Shown here piece after piece: positions 7,574 through 15,693 of a DNA stretch of 46,432 nucleotides (the first letter of the stretch is position 1; each line of letters opens with the position of its first letter). Below the pieces are notes generated by a model, which was not told where the DNA came from, searched no databases, and saw only the letters and a list, made by a program, of their open reading frames with translations. Origin of the DNA: an uncultured bacterium (GTDB lineage Bacteria; Bacillota; Clostridia; Oscillospirales; Acutalibacteraceae); assembly GCA_905215105.1 (NCBI GenBank), contig CAJMOI010000002.1, positions 1-46,432 of the forward strand, read 5' to 3'. The position numbers and the translations under genes are program-made.

Positions 7574-9804
7574 ACAAGCTAGTTTATAAAACAACGACTT
7601 TCACACAAGACGATATAGCTTCCGGAAGTGTACACATGGCAATGTCACTTCGGTCCTCGTCTCTGGAGGTTAATACCCTGTCGGCAGATGTGAAAGACCT
7701 GGCTGGAGCGCTACGGAACTTCTCCCGAAACGACCCGCTGACGTGGTTTTATGATGATGCTCAGAGAGGCATATTTTATCTCCAGGAAGTGGAGCGAATT
7801 GGACCAAGCCGGTATAGTATCTATGCCACGTCCGCCATTGGTATTCTGACAGAAGGGCAACACTATGGAGGAATTTGCACCGGTCAAACAGCGGAAGAAA
7901 TCATTTCTGACATTTGTGGAACGGTTCCTTTTACAATCCAGAGCAAGTATGCCGGAGTCAAATTGTATGGCTGGCTTCCTATTGCAGCACCGAGAGATAA
8001 TCTTGTGCAAGTGCTGATTGCGATTGGGGCATGGATAAAAACCGACCTAGATGGCGTGCTGCGAATTGAGGGCTTATGGGACGGTGTTATCTGCGAAACT
8101 AACATGGACTATCTGCTTGAAGGCGCAAAAGTTCCTGAAACTGCAAAGATTACTCAGATTTCCGTGACCGAGCATCAATATGCAGAAGGTGGAGAAGAAA
8201 CAAACCTTTTTGAAGGAACTGCATCGCAGGGAGATGTGATTACCTTTCGAGAACCCATGTATGATCTGGTTGCATCTGGCTTTTCCATTTTAGAAAGCGG
8301 AGCCAACTATGCAAAGGTTTCGTCTGGAACTGGTACGTTGACAGGAAAATCGTACATCCATAATACCAGAGAGATTATACGCGATGTTTTAGAGGCGGCA
8401 GAACCGAATATTAAATCTGTAAAAGATGCCACGTTGGTGAGCCTTGTGAACTCAGTAGCAGTAGCTGAGCGGATGGCAAACTACTACCAATGGACAGAAA
8501 CAATACAGTCCCCAGTTATTTACCAAGGAGAGATTCCTGGGAACCGTGTAGCTACATGGCATCCTTATGATAAAGAGGCGGTTACTGCCTGTCTGGAGAG
8601 TTCAGATATCAATTTATCAAATACGCTCCGAGCAAATGAGAAAATGCTGATCGGCTTTGTCCCGCCAAAATATGAAAGCAGTCAGTACTATGATTATCGC
8701 GAAGTGCTCACTGGAAGCGGTAATTGGACGGTTCCAGAGGGCGTTACGAATGTACGATATGTGCTATTTAGTGGAGCGCAAGGCGGAAAAGCAGGGTTAA
8801 AAGGCGGAACATCAGGAGGGTCAAAATCGCATTCTTATACGAAAACGTCCTGGGTTACAGGAGAAGTAACCGCGCAAGGAACGATTCAGCTTTGGGGCGG
8901 AGCTGGAGGCAAAGGCGGTTCTGGTGGCGATGGAGGCAAAGGCTCTAAAGTGCTCGAAGGAAGTATGAACGTAACACCAGGACAAGTACTTCCATTTCAA
9001 TGCGGGATTGGTGGTGATGGAGCGTTATATAGCGATTCTGCGTCCGTAGATGGAAATGAGGGTGGCGCAACGACCTTTAATGGAGCAACATCTGATAACG
9101 GTGCTTATCCAGCCTCGTCAGGATGGGTAGATCCAATTACATCAGAAGTATATGCGGCTTCTGGACCAAGTGGCCTCTCAGGCGGCGATGGAGCGGGAGC
9201 TGTTCCTGGGCACACCATTCCAAGCAACGAAATGGACCTCAATATTGTGCTGCGGTATCAGCCATCCACTGCTGCGTTTGATGAAAATGGAAAAAGTTGG
9301 GCTGGTGCTCCTACAAGAGAAATATCTTCTGGCGTTGCCTATTGGCAGACATTTGACACGAATGATAAAGGAAATGCTGGAGCATGGGCAGGTTATGCAT
9401 TGGGGCCCGGTGGCGTTGCTGGAGTTACGCAAAGCATGCCATCACAACGAGGCTCTAACACCACAACCTATGCAAAAGCAGCAAATGGCCTTACTCCTCC
9501 GGCGCCGTCTGCAATCCCAGCAAAACCGCAGCTTACCTATGGCGGGCGCGGCGGATATGGCGGAGGAGGCGGCTCTTGCCCTTCTTGGGCTGGCTTTGAA
9601 AGGAATCCTTCGGCTGGTGGGCCAAGTGGTTCCGCAAATCCGGGAAGCCCAGGAGATGGCGGGCCTGGTGGAAAGGGAGGCCCGGGTGGAGATGGTTGTA
9701 TCATCTTATTTTACAACAGGCCAAAACCGATTGAAGCAGGCGTCAGGAAAGACAAAAATGGAAAGGTTCTCCTTGATCGACTGAACCGCTTAACCATTGT
9801 GTGA
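7570..9804 (+). CDS. Tail-associated baseplate protein with glycine-rich C-terminal domain
   Basis: Starting at ATG 7570 (coupled to the previous stop) the product has 744 residues. Residues ~1-370 resemble the tail-associated (Tal-like) hub domain of siphophages. From about residue 378 (TGSGNWTVPEGVTNVRYVLF) it becomes a glycine-rich region with GGRGGYGGGGGSC and GDGGPGGKGGPGGDG blocks, closing with CIILFYNRPKPIE. Such glycine-rich beta-sandwich ends occur in phage adhesins. The protein probably forms the tail tip and contacts the cell surface. Confidence 0.72.
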   Translation: MNKLVYKTTTFTQDDIASGSVHMAMSLRSSSLEVNTLSADVKDLAGALRNFSRNDPLTWFYDDAQRGIFYLQEVERIGPSRYSIYATSAIGILTEGQHYGGICTGQTAEEIISDICGTVPFTIQSKYAGVKLYGWLPIAAPRDNLVQVLIAIGAWIKTDLDGVLRIEGLWDGVICETNMDYLLEGAKVPETAKITQISVTEHQYAEGGEETNLFEGTASQGDVITFREPMYDLVASGFSILESGANYAKVSSGTGTLTGKSYIHNTREIIRDVLEAAEPNIKSVKDATLVSLVNSVAVAERMANYYQWTETIQSPVIYQGEIPGNRVATWHPYDKEAVTACLESSDINLSNTLRANEKMLIGFVPPKYESSQYYDYREVLTGSGNWTVPEGVTNVRYVLFSGAQGGKAGLKGGTSGGSKSHSYTKTSWVTGEVTAQGTIQLWGGAGGKGGSGGDGGKGSKVLEGSMNVTPGQVLPFQCGIGGDGALYSDSASVDGNEGGATTFNGATSDNGAYPASSGWVDPITSEVYAASGPSGLSGGDGAGAVPGHTIPSNEMDLNIVLRYQPSTAAFDENGKSWAGAPTREISSGVAYWQTFDTNDKGNAGAWAGYALGPGGVAGVTQSMPSQRGSNTTTYAKAANGLTPPAPSAIPAKPQLTYGGRGGYGGGGGSCPSWAGFERNPSAGGPSGSANPGSPGDGGPGGKGGPGGDGCIILFYNRPKPIEAGVRKDKNGKVLLDRLNRLTIV

Positions 9805-9813
9805 GGTAGAAGC

Positions 9814-9990
9814 ATGACAAACGAAGAACGAATTTCGGCATTGGAACAGCAATTAATGGATTTAATTAACACGCTAGCCCTGCAAGAAATTTCAGAAGAG
9901 CCTACAGAATACTATACAAGTAAATATTCTGGTGAGGAACAGGATGCCATGTTTGATTGGGTAAACGATCAGATGAATCCGACAGTGTGA
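9814..9990 (+). CDS. Short coiled-coil tail accessory protein
   Basis: A 58-codon frame (MTNEERISALEQQLMDL...) with GAGGTAGAAGC upstream and a start ten bases after the tail-tip gene. A heptad-like Leu pattern suggests a short coiled coil. Equivalent small ORFs commonly sit between tail-tip and fibre genes. No specific function can be given. Confidence 0.7.
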   Translation: MTNEERISALEQQLMDLINTLALQEISEEPTEYYTSKYSGEEQDAMFDWVNDQMNPTV

Positions 9991-10001
9991 GGTGATGTTG
10001 C

Positions 10002-10685
10002 ATGCTCTATATGAAGGATTGGGAGGTGTGTGCTCCACCAGGGTTTTCTTTGGGCTTTGAAGGGGACAATGGGGCTACAGTTCTGAAAGTGTCCACCGAT
10101 CTGACAGAGGAATGGGACCTGAAAGTAGACGTAGAAAAAGATGGAGAAAAAAATATTATCCAGCTTATAAGAACTGGAATGGTCTACAGTGCCCTTCTAA
10201 CGGCCTCTATGCTGGCAGATGATGGTACATATGCCATGCAGGTACGCGGTACTCTGGGCGACTATGTTCGGCACAGCAACCTGTTTTACGCTACGGTGTT
10301 CCGGAGCATAAATGCGGCAGACTCTTTCCCGCCTCCTTTACCCTCAGAGTTTGAGCAGATGGAAAAAAGGCTGACAGGCATCAACGATAATCCGCCGATG
10401 CCGGGTGAAAACGGCTATTGGATGATCTGGAACCCGGATAAGAAGGAATATGAGGAGAGTGATGTTCCACTTCCAGCTGGGGGCTCTGGCTTGCCAAAGA
10501 TTACCCCAGAGGACGAAGGAAAGTTTCTGGGTGTTCTGGACGGCGCTGCGGAGTGGGTTTTGGGAGGCTCCGGTTCCGGCAATGTATCATCTCCGGAGAT
10601 ATCAGTGATCCGTGTGATGGACAGGCAGGAATATGAGGAGCTTCCCACAAAGAGCCCCACCACGCTCTATCTGATTCGGGGGTAG
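10002..10685 (+). CDS. Baseplate / minor structural protein (BppU-like N terminus)
   Basis: The 227-residue protein begins MLYMKDWEVCAPPGFSLGFE and has the beta-rich N-terminal domain common to baseplate upper proteins of Clostridia siphophages. A Pro-rich linker follows (FPPPLPSEFEQME), then PGENGYWMIWNPDKKEYEES, a tag-like segment often seen in these proteins. It probably connects the tail tip to the fibres. GAGGTGATG gives the ribosome site. Confidence 0.6.
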   Translation: MLYMKDWEVCAPPGFSLGFEGDNGATVLKVSTDLTEEWDLKVDVEKDGEKNIIQLIRTGMVYSALLTASMLADDGTYAMQVRGTLGDYVRHSNLFYATVFRSINAADSFPPPLPSEFEQMEKRLTGINDNPPMPGENGYWMIWNPDKKEYEESDVPLPAGGSGLPKITPEDEGKFLGVLDGAAEWVLGGSGSGNVSSPEISVIRVMDRQEYEELPTKSPTTLYLIRG

Positions 10686-10689
10686 AAAA

Positions 10690-10833
10690 ATGATTTATGC
10701 AGGAACAGAGACCATAGAGACCTTGATGCTGGGAGAGATGGGGATTAAAACCATCATGGCTGGCAGCGAGAATGTTTATGAAAGGCCAGGGGCCTATGTA
10801 TATATCCAACTTGACACAAAGGAGAGTCAGTAA
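10690..10833 (+). CDS. Small phage tail-region protein
   Basis: A 47-residue protein, MIYAGTETIETLMLG..., that ends two bases from the next start. The pattern of a short beta-strand repeat followed by RPGAYVYIQLDT is one I have seen in small ORFs in the fibre regions of gut Clostridia phages. It is probably structural or a fibre assembly partner; the function is unknown. Confidence 0.7.
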   Translation: MIYAGTETIETLMLGEMGIKTIMAGSENVYERPGAYVYIQLDTKESQ

Positions 10834-11496
10834 ATGGCAAGCTATTTTAACCTAACTCTTGATACCACCGCACCGTCTGGCCTGACACTGCAAATTAATG
10901 ATGGGGCACTGTATGCGACCAGTACAGCGGTAAAGCTGACCATTGGAGTCAGCGACGAGCAGACCACCGGCTACCAGATGAAAATCTGGGGAATTGATGG
11001 TGTTGCGGAGGAAGGGTCCGCCAGCTGGGAGACCTTTGCCACCAGCAAGAGCGTCAACCTGACTTCTGGGGATGGCCTGAAGACTGTACATATCAAGGTC
11101 CGTGACGATGTGGGCAACGAGAGCGCCGAGGTGACGGATGATATCACTCTCAACACTACGGTTCCCGTGGTCACAGTCACCGGCCCGGACAAGAGCAAGA
11201 TTTCCAAGATTGCGGGATTCAATCAGTCTGTTATCAACTTTACTTCCGATGTGGAGTTTGACGAGTACAAGGTTTGCGTGGTTCCTGCCAATTCCAGCGA
11301 GCAGGATGCGGGCACCCTGATCCCCACCACTGGCGGCTCCATCAACACCAGCGGAAACGAAGGCAATTATCCCGCCACCACTAATATCCAGGTTACGATT
11401 AACGGAACCGATTTGGAGAGCGCGTCTACCGGAGACGGCGTGAAGATTGTCAAGGTCTTCGTCAAGACTGCCGCAGGCATTTGGAGTGTGGCATAA
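10834..11496 (+). CDS. Tail fibre protein with Ig-like domains
   Basis: A 220-residue Thr/Ser/Val-rich beta protein. The first half matches bacterial Ig-like repeat character (DTTAPSGLTLQINDG, VRDDVGNESAEVTDDITLN), the second a further beta domain. It overlaps the next gene at TAATG. It is likely a fibre or baseplate surface subunit that binds host glycans; binding is inferred from the domain type. Confidence 0.65.
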   Translation: MASYFNLTLDTTAPSGLTLQINDGALYATSTAVKLTIGVSDEQTTGYQMKIWGIDGVAEEGSASWETFATSKSVNLTSGDGLKTVHIKVRDDVGNESAEVTDDITLNTTVPVVTVTGPDKSKISKIAGFNQSVINFTSDVEFDEYKVCVVPANSSEQDAGTLIPTTGGSINTSGNEGNYPATTNIQVTINGTDLESASTGDGVKIVKVFVKTAAGIWSVA

Positions 11497-11870
11497 TGGC
11501 GGCCCCAAAGCTGACATTCTCTATTTCTGGAGAAAAGGTCTCCGCCGTGTCTGGCTTTGATTATATCATTGTGGCGTTTCAGTCAGATATTCCCTATCAG
11601 GCGTTTGAGTGCCGCGCTACGAAGGCTGGGGAGGAGTACGGCGTGGGGAAGGGGGCGCTGATCGCGTCCTTCTCCACCACCCCGGCGAACACACAGCGGA
11701 GTTTCGAGGTGTATGACGATTACCTTGTTCATGGAGACGGGAACTATCGAATTTCCCTCTTTGCACAGGGGGAAGACGGAAGCTGGAACGACAACTACTA
11801 TTATATTCCTGTTGGCAGCACAGCCTACATTACCGCCGATGGGGAGCCATATCTCTGCATGAGGGAGTGA
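11496..11870 (+). CDS. Tail fibre-associated beta-rich protein
   Basis: A 124-residue protein starting at the ATG that overlaps the preceding stop. Its body (FDYIIVAFQSDIPYQAFECR, NYRISLFAQGEDGSW) resembles the second half of the upstream 220-residue protein, suggesting related fibre modules. No enzymatic motif is visible. Coupled translation suggests the two work in one assembly. Confidence 0.6.
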   Translation: MAAPKLTFSISGEKVSAVSGFDYIIVAFQSDIPYQAFECRATKAGEEYGVGKGALIASFSTTPANTQRSFEVYDDYLVHGDGNYRISLFAQGEDGSWNDNYYYIPVGSTAYITADGEPYLCMRE

Positions 11871-11874
11871 TCAT

Positions 11875-12570
11875 ATGCCGACAACAGATGGATATAACGG
11901 GGCCTACACGGGACCGGAAATTGACAAGGGAATCGCAAGAGCGAATCAGGCCGTTACGGTTCCCGGAAGCGGAACGGCTTCTATGTCCGAAACCCTCGGC
12001 TCCGGCCCGTACACGATTGAGTTTACTGAGGAGGCGGACCCGCAAGATGTAAGCGCCTCCAAGATCACCTATGACAACACAGAGTCCGGCATGACCGCTA
12101 CCAACGTACAGGACGCCATTACAGAACTGAGCACAGCGCCAAAAGGAGGCGCCGGCGTTCCGGTAGGGTCTGTATTCTGGCTGGCGGCACAGACAGCGCC
12201 GGAGGGGTACTTGATTTGCGACGGAAGCGCGGTCAGCCGTACAGAATACGCGGACCTGTTTGCGGCGATTGGAACCACGTTTGGGACGGGTGATGGAAGC
12301 ACGACCTTTGCCCTTCCAAACTTGCAGGCGGCGTTTATTCGTGGTGCCGGGTCTCAGGATGGGTACTCCGCCACATTCGGACAGAAGCAGGAAGCAACTA
12401 GCATTGGCAGCGTTATTTTGCAAGGAAGAGATGTGTCAGTTCATAATTATGATAAATCAGCAAATGCAACAAGCAATATAGGAAATGCCTCCTCTGGGAC
12501 ATCTTTAACATTTGGTTATTATTCAGTCCGCCCCTATAATATCGCCTTAACCCCCATCATCAAGTATTAG
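11875..12570 (+). CDS. Phage tail collar domain protein
   Basis: A 231-residue protein. Residues ~88-190 carry the tail collar signature: VGSVFWLAAQTAPEGYLICD, then FAAIGTTFGTGDGSTTFALP and NLQAAFIRGAG. This domain is found at the tips of many tail fibres. The C terminus (YYSVRPYNIALTPIIKY) is the standard end. It is placed among fibre genes and likely contributes to host recognition. Confidence 0.88.
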   Translation: MPTTDGYNGAYTGPEIDKGIARANQAVTVPGSGTASMSETLGSGPYTIEFTEEADPQDVSASKITYDNTESGMTATNVQDAITELSTAPKGGAGVPVGSVFWLAAQTAPEGYLICDGSAVSRTEYADLFAAIGTTFGTGDGSTTFALPNLQAAFIRGAGSQDGYSATFGQKQEATSIGSVILQGRDVSVHNYDKSANATSNIGNASSGTSLTFGYYSVRPYNIALTPIIKY

Positions 12571-12579
12571 GAGGTCTCT

Positions 12580-14028
12580 ATGGCACTCTACGTAAACGGC
12601 AAAAAAGTGGCCGGGATTGGTCTTCCCGGCAAATCAGCTTATCAGTATGCGGTGGATGGGGGATATACGGGGACGGAGGAAGAATTTCAGGAAGTACTCG
12701 CCAATGCGGGCGGAAAGCCAACGGGCAATGGTGTGACGCTTCTCGCGTCTGCATGGCCTGGAAATTCTCAGACAATCACTGTTCCAGGAGTACTTGCCGA
12801 CGAGACAAAGCAGCTGATTCAGCCCGTGCCTGCTATTGCCTCCCAAGCCGCTTACCTCGCTTCCGGAATCCTCTGCACCGGACAAGCCGCCAATAGTCTT
12901 ACCTTCACCTGCCAGACGGTTCCGGAAGCGGATTTGACTGTGTATATAGTTATTACTGACGTGATAAGCACGGAACCTCCTGCGCCAACAGCCCATATTT
13001 ATGGAGCGGAATGGGATGGAAGCGCGGCTACTACATGGACGAGGACAGACGAGGCAGCCGGTTTTGGAAATCCATCGCCCGCAGTCAACAACGGCAACGG
13101 CAGCAGTCCCTTTGACAACCTCATGCCATGGAGCGGGATGATGGTGGAGGACGACGCCGCGGCGGGGAAACTGGTGAAGATCCCGAAATACTGGTACAAG
13201 TGGACCCGCAGCGGAAACACCATGAAACTGCAGATTGCAGACGGGCCGGAGGACGGGTTCCACGTCTCCCCCGCCCACGCGGACCGGGGAGACGGCCATG
13301 GAGAGCGGGACGCGGTGTATGTGGGCCGGTACCACTGCAGCATGTCCTATAAATCCCAAGCCGGCAGCCAACCGCTAGGAAATATTACAAAAGCCACGGC
13401 GAGAACTTCCATCCACAACCTGGGGGACACCATCTGGCAGTACGACTTCGCCATGTACTGGACGATCATGATGCTCTACCTGGTGGAGTACGCTAACTGG
13501 AATAGCCAGGCCACCATCGGCTATGGTTGCTCCCCCAACAAACAGATGTTTAATATGGGTTTGACGGACGCTATGGTGTATCATACAGGCACCAGCGCAG
13601 CTAGTCGCGACACATACGGATGCTGTCAGTACCGTCATATCGAAGGTTTGTGGGATAATGCAGTCACCATTTGTGATGGTGTTTACTTTTCGGGTGCCAA
13701 TGTGTACTGCATTAAAAACCCTGATAACTTTAGTGATGCAGAAAACGGGGTGCTGGTAGGGCAGAGGGCTACGTCTCTCGGCTTTATTTCTGCCTGGACG
13801 AATCCAACGGCAGAGGGCTATGAATACGCATTGTACCCAAACGCGGTGTCTGGGAGCGAGAGCACTTTCGTATGTGATAAATGTTTCTACAATGCAAATG
13901 GAGTTGTACTGCTTATTGGTGGTTCCTATGGACAAGGCCATGATTACGGTGCATTCCATCTAAATGGACAGAATTCCGCTGCAGGGACAAGCATTAACAT
14001 CGGCTGCCGTCTTCAAAAACTCCCATGA
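12580..14028 (+). CDS. Receptor-binding tail fibre with C-type-lectin-like C-terminal domain
   Basis: The 482-residue protein has an N-terminal tag (GKSAYQYAVDGGYTGTEEEF) common on Clostridia phage fibres, a middle domain with KIPKYWYKW, and a C-terminal domain from about residue 330. That domain includes QYRHIEGLWDNAVTICDGVYF and ends SINIGCRLQKLP. The pattern of its final ~36 residues (GG-S-x-G-x-x-x-x-GAF-x-LN ... IG-R) is that of C-type-lectin folds used as variable regions by diversity-generating retroelements. Several exposed positions are Tyr, His, Asp or Asn codons ending in a pyrimidine. No reverse transcriptase is present in the window. Confidence 0.75.
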   Translation: MALYVNGKKVAGIGLPGKSAYQYAVDGGYTGTEEEFQEVLANAGGKPTGNGVTLLASAWPGNSQTITVPGVLADETKQLIQPVPAIASQAAYLASGILCTGQAANSLTFTCQTVPEADLTVYIVITDVISTEPPAPTAHIYGAEWDGSAATTWTRTDEAAGFGNPSPAVNNGNGSSPFDNLMPWSGMMVEDDAAAGKLVKIPKYWYKWTRSGNTMKLQIADGPEDGFHVSPAHADRGDGHGERDAVYVGRYHCSMSYKSQAGSQPLGNITKATARTSIHNLGDTIWQYDFAMYWTIMMLYLVEYANWNSQATIGYGCSPNKQMFNMGLTDAMVYHTGTSAASRDTYGCCQYRHIEGLWDNAVTICDGVYFSGANVYCIKNPDNFSDAENGVLVGQRATSLGFISAWTNPTAEGYEYALYPNAVSGSESTFVCDKCFYNANGVVLLIGGSYGQGHDYGAFHLNGQNSAAGTSINIGCRLQKLP

Positions 14029-14041
14029 TGAAGGAGGACAC

Positions 14042-14410
14042 ATGATTGCAAATCAAGTGAATGTGACAAGTAAGACTGAAATAGCTAACTCCAACAAAAT
14101 TGTTAAGGGAGAAGATGATATGATTTATGATTTTAGTGAGTGGACCCACGTATATTCAGGGAATTCCCAAAACTCATATATTGAATTACCAGATACGGCA
14201 AACGCTAAAGTGATAGCCATTATGGCTTCAAATGACAGTACATCATTTGTACCTGTCAACGTAGTCAACTTAATACAAGGAAATGGCGTAACAGTTCTTC
14301 AATATCCCCCAAATTCTATAAATGTATTTATTTTCTCTCATAACAATAACTTAGGTATTAAAATTAGTAGCACCTACTCGTTACCTTTTCATATTTTTAT
14401 GAAAAAATGA
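14042..14410 (+). CDS. Unrecognised AT-rich protein downstream of the receptor-binding fibre
   Basis: A 122-residue protein from ATG 14042, five bases after GGAGG. It has DFSEWTHVYSGNSQNSYIELPD and a C-terminal beta-rich half ending FHIFMKK. It does not look like a four-helix Avd protein. Its base composition is clearly AT-richer than the flanking genes, suggesting a separate recent origin. It could be a second adhesin module, a fibre chaperone or a cargo gene; I cannot choose. Confidence 0.65.
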   Translation: MIANQVNVTSKTEIANSNKIVKGEDDMIYDFSEWTHVYSGNSQNSYIELPDTANAKVIAIMASNDSTSFVPVNVVNLIQGNGVTVLQYPPNSINVFIFSHNNNLGIKISSTYSLPFHIFMKK

Positions 14411-14423
14411 GGGTTTATGGCAT

Positions 14424-14615
14424 CTAATTTAGCGGCTTCCCGGTTTTCCAGTCCCGACCTGGTTCGTGGGCAACCCATGCAGTTTCCCCGCAAAAGGAAC
14501 AGGGATGATGCCAGTCCCAAGAACCCCATATATTGGAACCATCTGGCAGAGTGAAAGGGGCCATTCGTCCACACTTTGAGCAGATCACGGTAACTTTATA
14601 CAAATCCAAATCCAT
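14424..14615 (-). CDS. Zinc-ribbon moron protein
   Basis: A 63-residue protein on the opposite strand between fibre and holin genes. Two CxxC knuckles (ICSKCG near residue 12 and PCSFCG near 39) indicate one zinc site. The start ATG follows GAGGTGAT. It has its own promoter (14633-14661), the hallmark of a moron expressed from the prophage state. Its function is unknown. Confidence 0.7.
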   Translation of the reverse strand: MDLDLYKVTVICSKCGRMAPFTLPDGSNIWGSWDWHHPCSFCGETAWVAHEPGRDWKTGKPLN

Positions 14616-14632
14616 ATCATCACCTCAAAAAG

Positions 14633-14661
14633 ATTATACCACAGATAGGCGGTGCTGCCCA
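14633..14661 (-). promoter_or_regulatory. Promoter of the minus-strand zinc-ribbon gene
   Basis: On the minus strand a perfect TATAAT (14633-14638) lies 17 bases from TGGGCA (14656-14661), a 4/6 match to the -35 consensus. The distance to the start codon is about 18 bases, so the leader is very short. The location inside the late operon but on the other strand supports independent expression. Confidence 0.6.
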
Positions 14662-14990
14662 TGAGTAATGAAAAATGCATTATAGACCCACAGCGGGATT
14701 GTTTGGGCCTGCAAAAAGCAAACATGCTGGAAAAGCAGATGGAAAAATTGCAGGAACAGGCGAGAGACACCCATGGAAAACTGTTTGACCGGATTCGAGA
14801 CCTGGAAAAGGCAGAGGCCGCCCGGAATGAGCAGTATGACAACATCATGGAAAAGCTGGACAAGCTGATCGCATGGCAGGAGACAGAACAGGCCAGCCCA
14901 AAGAAGCGCTGGGATTCCATTGTGGATAAAGTGATTTGGGCGGTCCTGGCGGCAGTGATTACGTTTATTCTGGCCCGAATCGGGCTGTAA
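14661..14990 (+). CDS. XhlA-like hemolysin / holin-associated membrane protein
   Basis: The 109-residue protein from ATG 14661 has an N-terminal coiled coil (CLGLQKANMLEKQMEKL, ending LDKLIAWQ) and one C-terminal membrane span (VIWAVLAAVITFILARIGL). This is the layout of XhlA/haemolysin-type proteins encoded next to holins, which attach to the inner membrane and assist lysis. A GTG at 14652 is an alternative start. The -35 of the opposing moron promoter overlaps its first base. Confidence 0.8.
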   Translation: MSNEKCIIDPQRDCLGLQKANMLEKQMEKLQEQARDTHGKLFDRIRDLEKAEAARNEQYDNIMEKLDKLIAWQETEQASPKKRWDSIVDKVIWAVLAAVITFILARIGL

Positions 14991-15009
14991 AAAGAAAGGA
15001 AGTACTATT

Positions 15010-15411
15010 ATGAACAAGACCATCAACGACATCATGGAGCAGTACAAGGCCGGTAAGATCACGGTGGAGGAAGCCAACGCGAAGCTGAAAGAGGCTGGCG
15101 CGAACTTTTCTCTGGACCCGAACAAGAACCCTGGAGGCGGCTGGACGAAGGAAGAGATGGAGGAGGGCTTTATTCCCGCTCCCGTTGAGACTCCCTGGTG
15201 GGCCTCCATGCACACCTTTGCTGGCGCTGTCGCGTGGCAGGAGGAGATCGACAAGTACATCCCCGAAAAGGATATGGTGTACAACCGGCCCAAGTATCAT
15301 GGCGTGGACGTGGTGAAGGGCTCCCTGCGGTACATCTATGCTGAGGACGGGTCCTGCAAGTATCAGCCCAAGTCTATGGCGGACTACGACAAGGACCACG
15401 GGAGGGGTTAA
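15010..15411 (+). CDS. Conserved hypothetical protein of the lysis region
   Basis: A 133-residue soluble protein. Residues 1-40 look like a short two-helix SHOCT-like segment (IMEQYKAGKITVEEANAKL), followed by a Pro/Trp-rich part (PAPVETPWWASMHTF). It lies between the XhlA-like and holin genes with normal late-gene spacing. I know no function for it; a role in lysis timing is possible from position only. Confidence 0.65.
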   Translation: MNKTINDIMEQYKAGKITVEEANAKLKEAGANFSLDPNKNPGGGWTKEEMEEGFIPAPVETPWWASMHTFAGAVAWQEEIDKYIPEKDMVYNRPKYHGVDVVKGSLRYIYAEDGSCKYQPKSMADYDKDHGRG

Positions 15412-15414
15412 TCT

Positions 15415-15693
15415 ATGGATGTTTCTTCTCTCGGCATCACCGGCGTGGCGGCGATCACCGTCATTTGCCTGCTGATCGGGCAAGGCGTGAAGGCATCCGG
15501 GCTTGACAACAAGTGGATTCCCATTGTCTGCGGAGTGTTTGGCGGCGTTCTGGGTGTTGCGGGCATGTTCATTATGCCAGAATTCCCCGCCACGGATTAC
15601 ATCACCGCTGCGGCTGTCGGCATCGTGTCTGGCCTGGCGGCTACCGGTGCAAATCAGGTTTTCAAGCAGCTGGGGAGTGGTGGAAATGCCTGA
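15415..15693 (+). CDS. Phage holin
   Basis: A 92-residue protein with three hydrophobic stretches: ITGVAAITVICLLIG (residues ~7-22), VCGVFGGVLGVAGMFIM (~38-55) and ITAAAVGIVSGLAATG (~62-78). The size, membrane topology and overlap with the endolysin start identify a small phage holin that forms the membrane lesion releasing or activating the endolysin. Confidence 0.85.
   Translation: MDVSSLGITGVAAITVICLLIGQGVKASGLDNKWIPIVCGVFGGVLGVAGMFIMPEFPATDYITAAAVGIVSGLAATGANQVFKQLGSGGNA

Noticed and set aside
12580..14410. A full diversity-generating retroelement
   Set aside because: The fibre domain fits, but no reverse transcriptase, Avd-like protein or template repeat could be found by reading either strand of the window.
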